A stretch of DNA of 64,000 bases from Chitinophagales bacterium (GTDB lineage Bacteria > Bacteroidota > Bacteroidia > Chitinophagales > UBA8649). A model generated the notes under the pieces. It worked only from the letters and a program-made list of their open reading frames with translations, searched no databases and had not been told where the DNA came from. This document shows, piece after piece, positions 26,758 through 35,252 of the stretch. Position 1 is the first letter of the stretch. Every line of letters begins with the position of its first letter. The stretch is taken from positions 62,001 to 126,000 of the forward strand of contig JACJYT010000007.1 of the NCBI GenBank assembly GCA_020635975.1, written 5' to 3'. The position numbers were made by a program, and so were the translations under genes.

Positions 26758-27729
26758 GTGAAAAAAGAAAAGTACTATTATAATTTAAAAACCTTACAGT
26801 ACGAAAAGGTTAAGGTTTCTTTAGTGTCGAGGATATTAAGAGCCCTAGGCTTTTTGTCTGCCGCTTTAGTTAGTGCTTTTATTTTAAGTATCATTGGTGG
26901 CAGTCTTTTCTCTTCTCCAAAAGAAAAAATGTTGATGCAAGAAAATGCAGCGCAGAAAGAGCAAATCGAATATTTGGGTTCTGCTGTTGATGAGCTCAGC
27001 GAAGTAGTAGAGAATCTTCAAGAAAGAGATAGAAACATTTATAGAGTAATATTTGAATCGGAACCTATTGCGTATTCTTTGTGGAATTCTGGGGTAGGAG
27101 GAAGTGAACGCTATAAGGAATTGGCCAAATTCAATACCGGAGAATTGATGATAGATGTCAACTCCAAACTTGACGGTCTTAAGAGAAAGATGTATTGGCA
27201 ATCGCAATCTTATGATGAAATTGCGAAGCTAGTTAGTAATAAAGAAGAGAAACTTCAATCTTTGCCGGCTATTCAACCAGTTTCTAATACAGATTTGAAA
27301 CGAATGGCTTCTGGTTATGGTTGGCGAATAGACCCCGTTTATGGCGTTAGTAAATTTCATGCAGGAATGGACTTTACAGCTCCGGTAGGAACAGAGGTCT
27401 ATGCCACAGGAAAAGGAAAAGCGGTAAAAGTAGATTACTCTACTGGCGGCTATGGTAATAGAATTATTATTGATCATGGCTATGGCTACCAAACGCTTTA
27501 TGCGCATTTGAGCTCTTTCGAAATTAAAGCCGGAGATGAGGTGCATCGCGGACAAGTTATTGGTTATGTAGGAAACACTGGAAAATCTGTAGGACCTCAC
27601 TTACACTATGAGGTACATAAGAATGGGGAGAAATTAAATCCGGTTTATTTCTACTATCAAGATTTAGATGATATAAGCTACGAAGAAATGATTCGCATGT
27701 CGGAAAACACAGGTAGCTCTCTCGATTAA
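26758..27729 (+). CDS. M23-family cell-wall peptidase (LytM-like)
   Basis: This 323-residue protein starts at GTG. It has a cytoplasmic N-terminus, a transmembrane helix at about 29-50, a coiled-coil-like stretch (about 58-100) and a C-terminal M23 domain. The zinc ligands H201 and D205 ('KFHAGMDF'), the catalytic H250 ('LYAHL') and H281-x-H283 ('GPHLHYEVH') are all present. The enzyme is therefore predicted to be an active endopeptidase on peptidoglycan cross-bridges, facing the periplasm. It is divergent from alaS and convergent on a NlpC/P60 gene two bases away. Confidence 0.92.
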   Translation: MKKEKYYYNLKTLQYEKVKVSLVSRILRALGFLSAALVSAFILSIIGGSLFSSPKEKMLMQENAAQKEQIEYLGSAVDELSEVVENLQERDRNIYRVIFESEPIAYSLWNSGVGGSERYKELAKFNTGELMIDVNSKLDGLKRKMYWQSQSYDEIAKLVSNKEEKLQSLPAIQPVSNTDLKRMASGYGWRIDPVYGVSKFHAGMDFTAPVGTEVYATGKGKAVKVDYSTGGYGNRIIIDHGYGYQTLYAHLSSFEIKAGDEVHRGQVIGYVGNTGKSVGPHLHYEVHKNGEKLNPVYFYYQDLDDISYEEMIRMSENTGSSLD

Positions 27730-27731
27730 GC

Positions 27732-28262
27732 TTATTCTATTATTCTTTTGTTAAAGAGCCATCTATCCATAAAGTAGCTATTCTTTTGCAGTATTTCCTC
27801 TATCACTCCCTTACTATTGGTGGCGTGAATAATGTAAATAAAACCATTGCTTAGTTTACTTACCATGGCTACGTGACCAACGCTCGGCGTGTTCATACTT
27901 CTTCCTTTAAAAAAGATTAAATCGCCTACTTGCAAACTATCCGCTTCTACGTAATTCCCTAACTTAGATAATTCTCCAGAACTGTGTGGAAGTTTCAGAT
28001 TTAAAGCCCCAAAACTTTTGCAAATCAAGCCACTACAATCCATACCTTGCTGCGACATGCCGCCAATTTTATACGGAACTCCTTGGTAGCTAAATGCTTG
28101 GTTTAACACAGAATCTTGCGCCTTGAACTCTAGTGTAGGAGAATTAATAAGTTTTAGACTGTCGTCTGTATTTTGTTCTTTTCCTGACAGCGAAAGGCTA
28201 TCCTGACAAAAGGAAGAATTAAGTTGAACTAGAAAGAAAAAAAATACAATAATTCTTTTCAT
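27732..28262 (-). CDS. NlpC/P60-family secreted cysteine peptidase
   Basis: This 176-residue protein has a signal peptide of about 19 residues and a C-terminal NlpC/P60 domain. The catalytic Cys is C76 in 'GMDCSGLICKSF', the His is H130 in 'SVGHVAMV', and H146 is the likely third polar residue. These enzymes cut D-Glu/meso-diaminopimelate bonds in peptidoglycan. Together with the neighbouring M23 gene it makes a small wall-remodelling cluster, though the two genes point at each other. Confidence 0.9.
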   Translation of the reverse strand: MKRIIVFFFFLVQLNSSFCQDSLSLSGKEQNTDDSLKLINSPTLEFKAQDSVLNQAFSYQGVPYKIGGMSQQGMDCSGLICKSFGALNLKLPHSSGELSKLGNYVEADSLQVGDLIFFKGRSMNTPSVGHVAMVSKLSNGFIYIIHATNSKGVIEEILQKNSYFMDRWLFNKRIIE

Positions 28263-28274
28263 TGGGATATTTTT

Positions 28275-28282
28275 TACTTTTG
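28275..28282 (+). promoter_or_regulatory. Candidate -7 element (TACTTTTG) for the merR-type gene
   Basis: Exact TAnnTTTG match 44 bases before the ATG at 28327. Confidence 0.4.
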
Positions 28283-28326
28283 CCTTCCCTTATTTTTTAT
28301 TAACTTGTTGTAAAATTAGAAATTAA

Positions 28327-28662
28327 ATGCCATACAAAGAGTTCAAAGTCGAAAAATTGTATTACCCCATTGGGGAAGTGGCCGAAATGTTTGAGGTTAG
28401 TACTTCTTTAATTCGCTACTGGGAAAAGGAATTTGATATTCTTAAGCCTAGAAAAAATAGAAAAGGAAATCGACTTTTTACTAAAGTGGATATAGAGAAT
28501 TTAAAACTAATCTTTCATCTAGTTAAGGAAAAGGGCTATACTTTAGATGGTGCCAAGGCTAAATTGAAAGGGGAGAAGGATAGTGTTCAGAATAATCAGA
28601 AAATTATAGAATCCCTGCAAAATATCCGAAACTTCTTAGTGCAAGTTAAGGACGATCTATAA
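28327..28662 (+). CDS. MerR-family transcriptional regulator
   Basis: This 111-residue protein carries a MerR winged helix-turn-helix ('YYPIGEVAEMFEVSTSLIRY' then 'WEKEFDILKPRKNRKGNRLF'). A short helical tail follows with no cysteines, so it does not look like a metal or redox sensor. A gene of this type beside alaS and an M23 peptidase is, as I recall, conserved in Bacteroidota, but the regulon is not known to me. Its TAA overlaps the ATG of the next gene by one base (TAATG), so translation is coupled. Confidence 0.88.
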   Translation: MPYKEFKVEKLYYPIGEVAEMFEVSTSLIRYWEKEFDILKPRKNRKGNRLFTKVDIENLKLIFHLVKEKGYTLDGAKAKLKGEKDSVQNNQKIIESLQNIRNFLVQVKDDL

Positions 28663-29312
28663 TGCGAGTGAGTTTCCTCAAAAAAATTGCGAGTTATTTT
28701 TATCCACTTCTAATTAAAAACTTTTCATCCGAACACAACGGCTTACTTGAATTGAGTTTGCAAAATGGTAAATTGGTTGTAGATAGCGCTAATGCCAATT
28801 ATTCTTATGGTTTACTACATAACTTGTTTCGAGAAGTGCTTGCTGAATTCACTTTGGATAGAACAGTTCAAGAAGTTCTTTTGCTAGGCTTTGGTGCCGG
28901 TAGCATCGCTAAAATTTTAGTAGAAGAGAAGAACTTAGACCTTCATATAAGCGGGGTAGAAATTGACCCAGTAATGATAGAAATCTATACAGAATATTTT
29001 AAAACAAATAGCTCGGCCATTCAAGTCTATCAAGAGGATGCCCTTAGTTTTTTGAAAAACACTACTAACTACTATGATTTAATTCTAATAGATGTTTTTG
29101 AAGATACCCAAGTGCCCAAAGAACTTCTGAATATAGAATTCGTTGAACTATTGAAAAAGCATAGTAAAAGCACTACAGGCATAGCAATGAATACCATGCT
29201 ATCTAAGGAAGATGCTTTCGTGAAATTATGGATGGATAGCTTTGGATCAGCCGCATACAATAAGAACTACCACCTTCACAATCTCGTCTTATTCAAAAAA
29301 GCTGGAAATTAA
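28662..29312 (+). CDS. Spermidine-synthase-like methyltransferase-fold protein
   Basis: This 216-residue protein has a Rossmann core: 'EVLLLGFGAGSIAKIL' is the nucleotide-binding Gly motif, 'SGVEIDPVMIEIYTEYF' supplies the acidic residue that binds the ribose, and 'VYQEDALSFL' and 'YYDLILIDVFED' follow. This order matches spermidine-synthase-like proteins and small SAM-dependent methyltransferases. The polyamine-site residues cannot be judged, so aminopropyl transfer is uncertain. It is translationally coupled to the MerR gene. Confidence 0.75.
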   Translation: MRVSFLKKIASYFYPLLIKNFSSEHNGLLELSLQNGKLVVDSANANYSYGLLHNLFREVLAEFTLDRTVQEVLLLGFGAGSIAKILVEEKNLDLHISGVEIDPVMIEIYTEYFKTNSSAIQVYQEDALSFLKNTTNYYDLILIDVFEDTQVPKELLNIEFVELLKKHSKSTTGIAMNTMLSKEDAFVKLWMDSFGSAAYNKNYHLHNLVLFKKAGN

Positions 29313-29347
29313 TTAGCAAGAGTGCTATAAATAATTAAAACTTAACG

Positions 29348-29355
29348 TAAATTTG
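29348..29355 (+). promoter_or_regulatory. Candidate -7 element (TAAATTTG) for tRNA-Arg
   Basis: Exact TAnnTTTG match 13 bases before the mature tRNA 5' end. Confidence 0.55.
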
Positions 29356-29368
29356 CAGTCCCTTAAAA

Positions 29369-29442
29369 GGCTCAGTAGCTCAATTGGATAGAGCACTACA
29401 TTACGGCTGTAGAGGTTTGGGGTTCGACTCCCTACTGAGTCA
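29369..29442 (+). tRNA. tRNA-Arg(ACG)
   Basis: A 74-base cloverleaf. The acceptor stem GGCTCAG pairs with CTGAGTC (one G-T), with discriminator A. The anticodon stem CTACA/TGTAG encloses the loop TTACGGC, giving anticodon ACG, and the T-arm contains GGTTCGACTCC. CCA is not encoded. A34 would normally be deaminated to inosine to read CGU, CGC and CGA. Confidence 0.96.
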
Positions 29443-29445
29443 CTT

Positions 29446-29489
29446 AAAAAGCCTCTTTTAATTGTTTGTTCAATTGAAAGAGGCTTTTT
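29446..29489. terminator. Strong terminator between tRNA-Arg and lepB
   Basis: A 19-bp nearly perfect stem (29446-29464 with 29471-29489) around a six-base loop has A-tract and T-tract flanks, so it can end both the tRNA transcript and the minus-strand lepB operon. Confidence 0.85.
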
Positions 29490-29493
29490 GCTT

Positions 29494-31077
29494 TTAGTTC
29501 TTATACTTTTCGTCTAGAGGGGCCCAATTGCCATGTATAGATTTGAAAGTTCGATTTAATCGAAGAAACTTGTTTTCTGAACTATAAGATAATACCAAGA
29601 ACCAAGCTTTTCCGACAATGTGGTCTTCTGGTACAAAACCCCAAAATCTAGAATCTTGAGAGCGATGTCTGTTATCGCCCATCATCCAATAATAATCCAT
29701 TTTAAAGGTGTATTCTTTTGCTTCTACACCATTTACATAGGCTTTTCCATTAATTATTTCCAAACTATTATTCTCATAAACACGAATGCATCTTTCGTAA
29801 AGAAGATAATTTTCTTTATTTAAAGTGATGGTCATCCCTTTCGAAGGAATAATAATCGGTCCATAATTGTCTTGGTTGTATTTGAAATCAGGATGATAAG
29901 GATAGTAAGTATATTCACTTCCTTCAAATTCTTCCGAACTATTATGAAAATATAAATTTACGCTTACCACTTTAGGAAGAGCATTTAAAGCTGCTGCTCT
30001 AGATTTAGTAGTAAAAACCTCATAAGCGCCAGATACCTGAGCAATTGGACTGTATTCTGTAATATCAATATTCCTAAATTCTTCGTCGCTTATCGGACTA
30101 GAACCGTCGGTATAAACGATATAGGTGAATTGCAAATTTTCTGGTTCATAAGCTGGCTCGTCATTTATGTAGAGTATACCTTCTTTAACTTGTAATTTAT
30201 CTCCTGCTATACCCACACAGCGCTTAATGTAATTTTCTCTTTTATCTACCGGGCGACTAATTACTGTGTATTTATCTTTAATAAACTCTTTAGGATTTGG
30301 AATACCCTCTAATTTAGCTCTTCGCACTAAATCATAATAGGGAAGGGCACTATCAAATTCTTTCGTGGTGGTATCGTTGGCAGGAAAATTAAAAACAACC
30401 ATATCGTTTCTGTCTATTTTTTCTATAGCAGGTAAACGCTTATAAGGAAGTTTAATCCATTCTAAGTAAGATTTCATGCCACCGATAATAGGTAAAGATT
30501 GAGGAAAACTATGGTGCACTAAAGGAAAGGCTAAAGGAGTATTAGGAATTCGACTACCATAATGAAATTTACTTACCACTAAAACGTCGCCAACTCTAAG
30601 TGTTCCTTCCATACTAGAAGTCGGTATCGCATAAATTTCGAATACAAAAGTTCTTATAAAATAGGCAGCGAAAATTGCAAAAATAATTGCGTCTGCCCAT
30701 TCTCTTACTTTATTTTTATTCGGTTTCTTAAACACGCCACTTTCTCCACCTGGACCATGATACAGCTCGCTTTCTTTTTTACCTAAGTAAGGTAGCCAGA
30801 TATAACCAAAAAGAATGGCCAAACTATGTTCCCAAAAGGAATATCGTCTGTTCGAATCACTTATTTCTCCAATAAGATTGGTGTAAATAAATAGATTTAG
30901 AACTGGAATAAAGCTAGCAACAATGAACCATTTAGGCTTGTTCGTCAGCTTAATCCATGTAGTAATTCGATAATAGGGAACAAAGGCTTTCCAAGAATCT
31001 TCGCCAGCTTTTTTGAACCACATCGCTAAACCAAGCATGTAGCCTACAAGTAAAATTAAAATAAAGAATAGTACCAT
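29494..31077 (-). CDS. lepB: Signal peptidase I (long Bacteroidota type)
   Basis: This 527-residue serine/lysine protease removes signal peptides at the outer face of the inner membrane. Several N-terminal hydrophobic segments precede the catalytic region. The nucleophile is S155 in 'AIPTSSMEGTLRVGD', the general-base lysine lies in 'ENYIKRCVGIAGD', and 'MGDNRHRSQDSRFWGFV' is the conserved C-terminal box. It is much longer than E. coli LepB (324), as usual in this phylum. It ends a run of minus-strand genes after dapB, with an exact -7 motif of its own at 31119-31126. Confidence 0.95.
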   Translation of the reverse strand: MVLFFILILLVGYMLGLAMWFKKAGEDSWKAFVPYYRITTWIKLTNKPKWFIVASFIPVLNLFIYTNLIGEISDSNRRYSFWEHSLAILFGYIWLPYLGKKESELYHGPGGESGVFKKPNKNKVREWADAIIFAIFAAYFIRTFVFEIYAIPTSSMEGTLRVGDVLVVSKFHYGSRIPNTPLAFPLVHHSFPQSLPIIGGMKSYLEWIKLPYKRLPAIEKIDRNDMVVFNFPANDTTTKEFDSALPYYDLVRRAKLEGIPNPKEFIKDKYTVISRPVDKRENYIKRCVGIAGDKLQVKEGILYINDEPAYEPENLQFTYIVYTDGSSPISDEEFRNIDITEYSPIAQVSGAYEVFTTKSRAAALNALPKVVSVNLYFHNSSEEFEGSEYTYYPYHPDFKYNQDNYGPIIIPSKGMTITLNKENYLLYERCIRVYENNSLEIINGKAYVNGVEAKEYTFKMDYYWMMGDNRHRSQDSRFWGFVPEDHIVGKAWFLVLSYSSENKFLRLNRTFKSIHGNWAPLDEKYKN

Positions 31078-31118
31078 GTTTATATATTAGGGTTTGAAAG
31101 CTTCTATTTTCCGCTTCG

Positions 31119-31126
31119 CAAAAATA
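31119..31126 (-). promoter_or_regulatory. Candidate -7 element (TATTTTTG) for lepB
   Basis: Exact TAnnTTTG match in the 92-base gap between dapB and lepB, 41 bases before the lepB ATG. Confidence 0.4.
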
Positions 31127-31169
31127 AGCCTTTAAATTTATTCAACTCTGTTTTATCTACTAATTAAAA

Positions 31170-31886
31170 TTAAAACTTAAGTAAATCGTCCATTTCGAAA
31201 TATCCAGTTTTTCCAAGTAAAAACTCCGCTGCAAGTACGGCTCCCATGGCAAAGCCTTCTCTTGAAAATGCTGTATGTTCGAGACTTATTTTGTCCACTT
31301 CCGAAATATACTCTACAATATGAGTGCCCGGAACTTTATCTTCTCTTTTAACTTTAATTAAGAGCTCCTTTTCAGAGCTTTTAACATTTTCTACCCAGCT
31401 AGACTTTCTATCCAACTCATCTATAATTATCTCTGCACATCGTATACCCGTTCCACTCGGAGAATCTAACTTTTGCGTGTGATGAATTTCTTCCATTTCT
31501 ACCTCATAGCTGTCGATAGGATTCATAAGCTTAGCTAAAAAGGCGTTTACCTTGAAAAAAATATTTACGCCAATACTGAAATTAGGGGCATAGAACATCG
31601 CCGCTTCATTGGCACTTATAGCCTCCTTAACTTTTGCTAAATCTTTAAGCCAACCCGTTGTGCCCGATACTACCGGAATGTTAGCAGCAAAGCACAATAA
31701 ATAATTGTTTATGGCATTCTCCGGTTTAGAAAACTCAATGGCCAAATCGCAGCTTTTTAGTTTTTCTACACATAAATCTTCAAGATTAGAACTCGTAATT
31801 CTTAATCCGATTTCATGTCCTCGATTTAATAAAATCTTTTCTATGGTTTTACCCATCTTTCCATATCCTATTAATGCTACTTTCAT
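31170..31886 (-). CDS. dapB: 4-hydroxy-tetrahydrodipicolinate reductase
   Basis: This 238-residue enzyme makes tetrahydrodipicolinate on the way to diaminopimelate and lysine. It has the N-terminal Rossmann motif 'VALIGYGKMGKTIEKIL' and the signature 'EIHHTQKLDSPSGTG', with the catalytic His pair and Lys. 'VSGTTGW' is also diagnostic. Length is typical. It sits four bases after the glycosyltransferase gene and upstream of lepB; the dapB-lepB order is one I recall from other Bacteroidota. Confidence 0.95.
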   Translation of the reverse strand: MKVALIGYGKMGKTIEKILLNRGHEIGLRITSSNLEDLCVEKLKSCDLAIEFSKPENAINNYLLCFAANIPVVSGTTGWLKDLAKVKEAISANEAAMFYAPNFSIGVNIFFKVNAFLAKLMNPIDSYEVEMEEIHHTQKLDSPSGTGIRCAEIIIDELDRKSSWVENVKSSEKELLIKVKREDKVPGTHIVEYISEVDKISLEHTAFSREGFAMGAVLAAEFLLGKTGYFEMDDLLKF

Positions 31887-31890
31887 TCTA

Positions 31891-32760
31891 TTAATTTTTT
31901 AACCAAATTAACTTTTGCAATTGAAGGGCTAAAAGTCTTGGTTTTTTGCTGTGTAAATTTTTATAAATACTTGATTCAAATAACTTTATAAGCTGGTAAA
32001 TAAAGTTCTTTTTCGACCATTTTATTAGCTTACTATAGTCGCCGAGTAGGCTTGCATAGCGCGGATCATTTAGCAGGGCTTTTAGGTTGGTAATGGCTTT
32101 CTTTTGCTTAGCTAAAAAAACATCTTGCTCGTCTAAGCCTAAATGAAGAACGGGATTATCGATATGCACGATTTGTAATCCTTTTTGCTTGGCGTCAATG
32201 GCAAAAATACTGTCTTCGTGACCATAATCTACTAGACTTTCATTAAATCTAACTCTATCAAAATCAGTTTTTGTGCAAGCGAAATTACTCGACATAAAGC
32301 TATGATAAGGTGCTTGTTTACGTTTAGAAAGACTTCTTGCTTCAATGCTGCTACCGTATAGCCAATGCAGAAATTCTTTTTCATTTTGAGGAGCTTCTTT
32401 GTTATAGTAATGGCCTCCAACCAAGATGGCATTGTCTTGAAATGCCTCCAAATAGTTTTGAATAAATTTGGGGTTTTCTATTGCAAGATCGCAATCTAGA
32501 ATAATACAATGTTCATACTTTGCCTCCTTAAAAAGCAAATTTCGTATAGCAGCCCTTCCTATATTACTAGCAAGAACTTTGTAATTAACTTGATCAAGGA
32601 GATTTAATTTCTGATTAATGTAACTAATACTTAGTTCCGAACAATCGTCTATGCATAGTATTTCGAACTCTAACTTACTTGCCTTAGCTTGCTCTAGCAA
32701 GGATTCCACTAATGTTTTAACATGAACATTATATACGGGTATTAAAATAGAAAATTGCAT
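31891..32760 (-). CDS. Family 2 glycosyltransferase
   Basis: This 289-residue protein has a GT-A fold: 'SILIPVYNVHVKTLVESLL' at the N-terminus, 'CIDDCSE' at the first Asp site, 'CIILDCDLAI' for the metal-binding DxD-like site, and 'EDSIFAIDAKQKGLQIVHID' for the acceptor region. There are no membrane helices. The sugar and acceptor are unknown. It is packed three bases after the FtsE-like gene and four before dapB, so it is in the operon. Confidence 0.88.
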   Translation of the reverse strand: MQFSILIPVYNVHVKTLVESLLEQAKASKLEFEILCIDDCSELSISYINQKLNLLDQVNYKVLASNIGRAAIRNLLFKEAKYEHCIILDCDLAIENPKFIQNYLEAFQDNAILVGGHYYNKEAPQNEKEFLHWLYGSSIEARSLSKRKQAPYHSFMSSNFACTKTDFDRVRFNESLVDYGHEDSIFAIDAKQKGLQIVHIDNPVLHLGLDEQDVFLAKQKKAITNLKALLNDPRYASLLGDYSKLIKWSKKNFIYQLIKLFESSIYKNLHSKKPRLLALQLQKLIWLKN

Positions 32761-32763
32761 TCC

Positions 32764-33477
32764 CTAAAATGACATGCTCATGCCTTGATCTTCATGAAGA
32801 GCCCCTTCCGAACATTTGATAATTCTTCCAGGAAATTTCTCAATTATCGTATAATTATGTGTGGCCATTAGAACGGCCGTATTTAAATCCTTATTGATCT
32901 TAAACAACAATTTCATGATGTCATCTGAAGTGTCTGGATCTAAATTCCCTGTTGGTTCATCTGCCAAAATGAGTGGTGGTTCATTTAAAAGTGCTCTTGC
33001 AATTACCACCCTCTGTTGTTCTCCACCAGATAATTCGTAGGGCATTTTGAAATGCTTAGTTTTTAATCCAACTTGATTTAGAACTTCTTCAATTCTAGTT
33101 TGCATCTTTTTCTTATCCTGCCAACCAGTAGCTTCTAAAACAAAACTTAAATTTTCGAAAACACTTCTATCGGTTAGTAGCTCAAAATCTTGGAAAACAA
33201 TACCTATACTTCTTCTAAGCATAGGAATGTCTTTATTCTTTAACTTTCGCAAATCAAAGTCGTTTATTTTTCCTATACCATTATTTAAAGGAATGTCGGC
33301 ATATAAGGTTTTTAGCAAAGAGCTTTTACCGCTTCCCGTTTTACCAATTAAATAAACAAACTCTCCAGCCTTTAAACTGAGAGTGACCTTGTTTAGAATT
33401 AATGATTCATCTTGGTAAATATTAGTATCCCCTAGTAAGATTACCTCTTTTGCTATGCTTGCTTCTTTCTCTTCCAT
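32764..33477 (-). CDS. ftsE: FtsE-like ABC-transporter ATPase
   Basis: This 237-residue ATP-binding subunit has Walker A 'LIGKTGSGKSSLLKTLY', signature 'ELSGGEQQRVVIARALL', Walker B 'LILADEPTGNLDP' and switch His in 'MATHNY'. The sequence best resembles FtsE, which works with FtsX to activate cell-wall hydrolases at the septum. No ftsX-like permease gene is adjacent, which is common in Bacteroidota. A LolD-type ATPase is the main alternative. It lies four bases after menD. Confidence 0.82.
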   Translation of the reverse strand: MEEKEASIAKEVILLGDTNIYQDESLILNKVTLSLKAGEFVYLIGKTGSGKSSLLKTLYADIPLNNGIGKINDFDLRKLKNKDIPMLRRSIGIVFQDFELLTDRSVFENLSFVLEATGWQDKKKMQTRIEEVLNQVGLKTKHFKMPYELSGGEQQRVVIARALLNEPPLILADEPTGNLDPDTSDDIMKLLFKINKDLNTAVLMATHNYTIIEKFPGRIIKCSEGALHEDQGMSMSF

Positions 33478-33481
33478 AATT

Positions 33482-35191
33482 CTAATTTTTATACTTGCTT
33501 AAACGTAGTTCTTTAAAGAAGTTCTTTAAAAAATTTGCACTTAACTCTCCATCTGTTTTTATTTCTAGTATAACCCCAAGTTGCTGCTCGGATATAAAAG
33601 CAGGAAATAGCTCCTCCAAACTAGCAAGAGAAGAGGCGAAGAAATACTTTAATTTATAAGTAAGTGCTAAATGTTCAAAGCTAATATCTTGTTTGGTTTC
33701 AAAAAATTGTTCTAATTCATCTAAAGAACTTGGACCTGGAATTATTCTAAAAATATTGCCACCACCATTATTGATAATGATTAATTTAAAATTAGCTTTA
33801 AGTTGCAGATTTAAAAGGGCGTTCGAATCGTACAAAGCAGCAATATCGCCAGTAATGCAAAAGCATAGCTTATCGCTTTTAACCAAAGATGCTCCAGCTG
33901 CGGTACTCAGCACCCCATCGATTCCGCTAACACCTCTGTTGGCGTTCATTTGAAAATTTTTATTGCTTTCTATTCTTAACAAATTTGCATAACGAACCGG
34001 CGTGCTATTTCCCAATTGTAAGAGAGAATTTTCTGGCAAATTCTTTAGAAGAAATTCAAAAACCTTGAAATCTGTAAAGCCATTTTGAGCTAAGTAATGC
34101 TTAGAAAAATCTGCGCAAAAGCTTCGCAATTCTAACCATTTTTCTTTGTAATTACTACTTGTTTCGGTAGTTTCTCCTACGATCCTAGAAAAGAACAAAA
34201 CAGGATCCAACTGCAAGACTCTAGTAAGAGCCTGAAAATTATCCCAATGCTCAAAAGACTTTGTAAGATGCCAATGTGCCAAAGTTTTTTGATCTCGCAA
34301 CCAAAACTTAAGTTTCTTCGATACCAGTCCACCTCCTAAGGTAAGGATTAAGTCTGGAGCAAAATCATGTAGCTTGTGCTCTTGTATTAGTTCTATGCAA
34401 GGATCAATTTGGTCAATAAAATCTTCACCATCCACATTAGCAATGGCTTCTTTTAGAATGATAAGATTATTTTGTTTAGCTAATTTTTGTAAGAGACTTT
34501 CAAGATTTGGGTTCTTTTCTCTAAATCCACCAACAACAAGCAAGATTCTTTCGTAAGATTTCCATTCTTTTATTAAGAGCTCCAATTCACTCTCTTGTAA
34601 ACTATATAGAGGCCGCGAAAAAGCCACTATTTTCGGATCACAAGCCTCATCTTCCACTAAATTATACAAAGGCTCTCTTAGCGGTATATTGATGTGAACC
34701 GGACCGAAATCGGGATATATAGCCGTGTTGATTGCCTCAGAAACTATCCTGTCGCTATACCACAAATCTTTTTCTGTATGGATTTGTAGGGGCAATTGGA
34801 AAGATTTTTTGATATAGTTTTTATAGGCTTCGTATTGTAAAATACTTTGGTTTTCTCCTTGATCTATCCATTCATTTGGGCGGTCGGCACTTAATACCAA
34901 TAAGGGTATTTTCTGATAATAGGCTTCGGCAATGGCAGGGGCATAATTTAACATAGCAGAACCAGAGGTACAAACCAAAGCAACTGCTTTACCACTTTGT
35001 TGGGCTATGCCTAAGGCTACAAAGGCGGCACTTCGCTCATCTATGATAGATATACATTGAATTTCCTTAATTCTTTGAAAAGCTATAATTAGTGGAGCAC
35101 AACGAGATCCCGGAGAAATCACAACATATTCTATGCCTTTTTTGGCACAAATTGCTGCTAAATGTTGAATATGCTTTTTATCGGTTGTCAA
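33482..35191 (-). CDS. menD: 2-succinyl-5-enolpyruvyl-6-hydroxy-3-cyclohexene-1-carboxylate synthase
   Basis: This 569-residue thiamine-diphosphate enzyme joins isochorismate and 2-oxoglutarate in menaquinone synthesis. 'GIEYVVISPGSRCAPLIIAF' at the N-terminus is the MenD signature. 'GVSGIDGVLSTAAGAS' and 'CITGDIAALYDSNAL' followed by 'INNGGGNIFRI' form the cofactor-binding part. The start is TTG; it fits the usual MenD N-terminus, and a perfect -7 motif lies only seven bases upstream, implying an almost leaderless transcript. It follows menF, its substrate supplier, by 61 bases. Confidence 0.95.
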   Translation of the reverse strand: MTTDKKHIQHLAAICAKKGIEYVVISPGSRCAPLIIAFQRIKEIQCISIIDERSAAFVALGIAQQSGKAVALVCTSGSAMLNYAPAIAEAYYQKIPLLVLSADRPNEWIDQGENQSILQYEAYKNYIKKSFQLPLQIHTEKDLWYSDRIVSEAINTAIYPDFGPVHINIPLREPLYNLVEDEACDPKIVAFSRPLYSLQESELELLIKEWKSYERILLVVGGFREKNPNLESLLQKLAKQNNLIILKEAIANVDGEDFIDQIDPCIELIQEHKLHDFAPDLILTLGGGLVSKKLKFWLRDQKTLAHWHLTKSFEHWDNFQALTRVLQLDPVLFFSRIVGETTETSSNYKEKWLELRSFCADFSKHYLAQNGFTDFKVFEFLLKNLPENSLLQLGNSTPVRYANLLRIESNKNFQMNANRGVSGIDGVLSTAAGASLVKSDKLCFCITGDIAALYDSNALLNLQLKANFKLIIINNGGGNIFRIIPGPSSLDELEQFFETKQDISFEHLALTYKLKYFFASSLASLEELFPAFISEQQLGVILEIKTDGELSANFLKNFFKELRLSKYKN

Positions 35192-35198
35192 GGTAGTA

Positions 35199-35206
35199 CA
35201 AAAGTA
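35199..35206 (-). promoter_or_regulatory. Candidate -7 element (TACTTTTG) for menD
   Basis: Exact TAnnTTTG match in the menF-menD gap. It ends seven bases before the TTG start, so transcription would begin at or next to the start codon. Confidence 0.4.
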
Positions 35207-35252
35207 AACTTAAATCTCTATTCTTGCTAATCTTAGGGCGCAGAAACTCTAG

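Noticed and set aside
32764..33477. Complete ABC transporter
   Set aside because: Only the ATPase is encoded; neighbours are menD and a glycosyltransferase with no permease.
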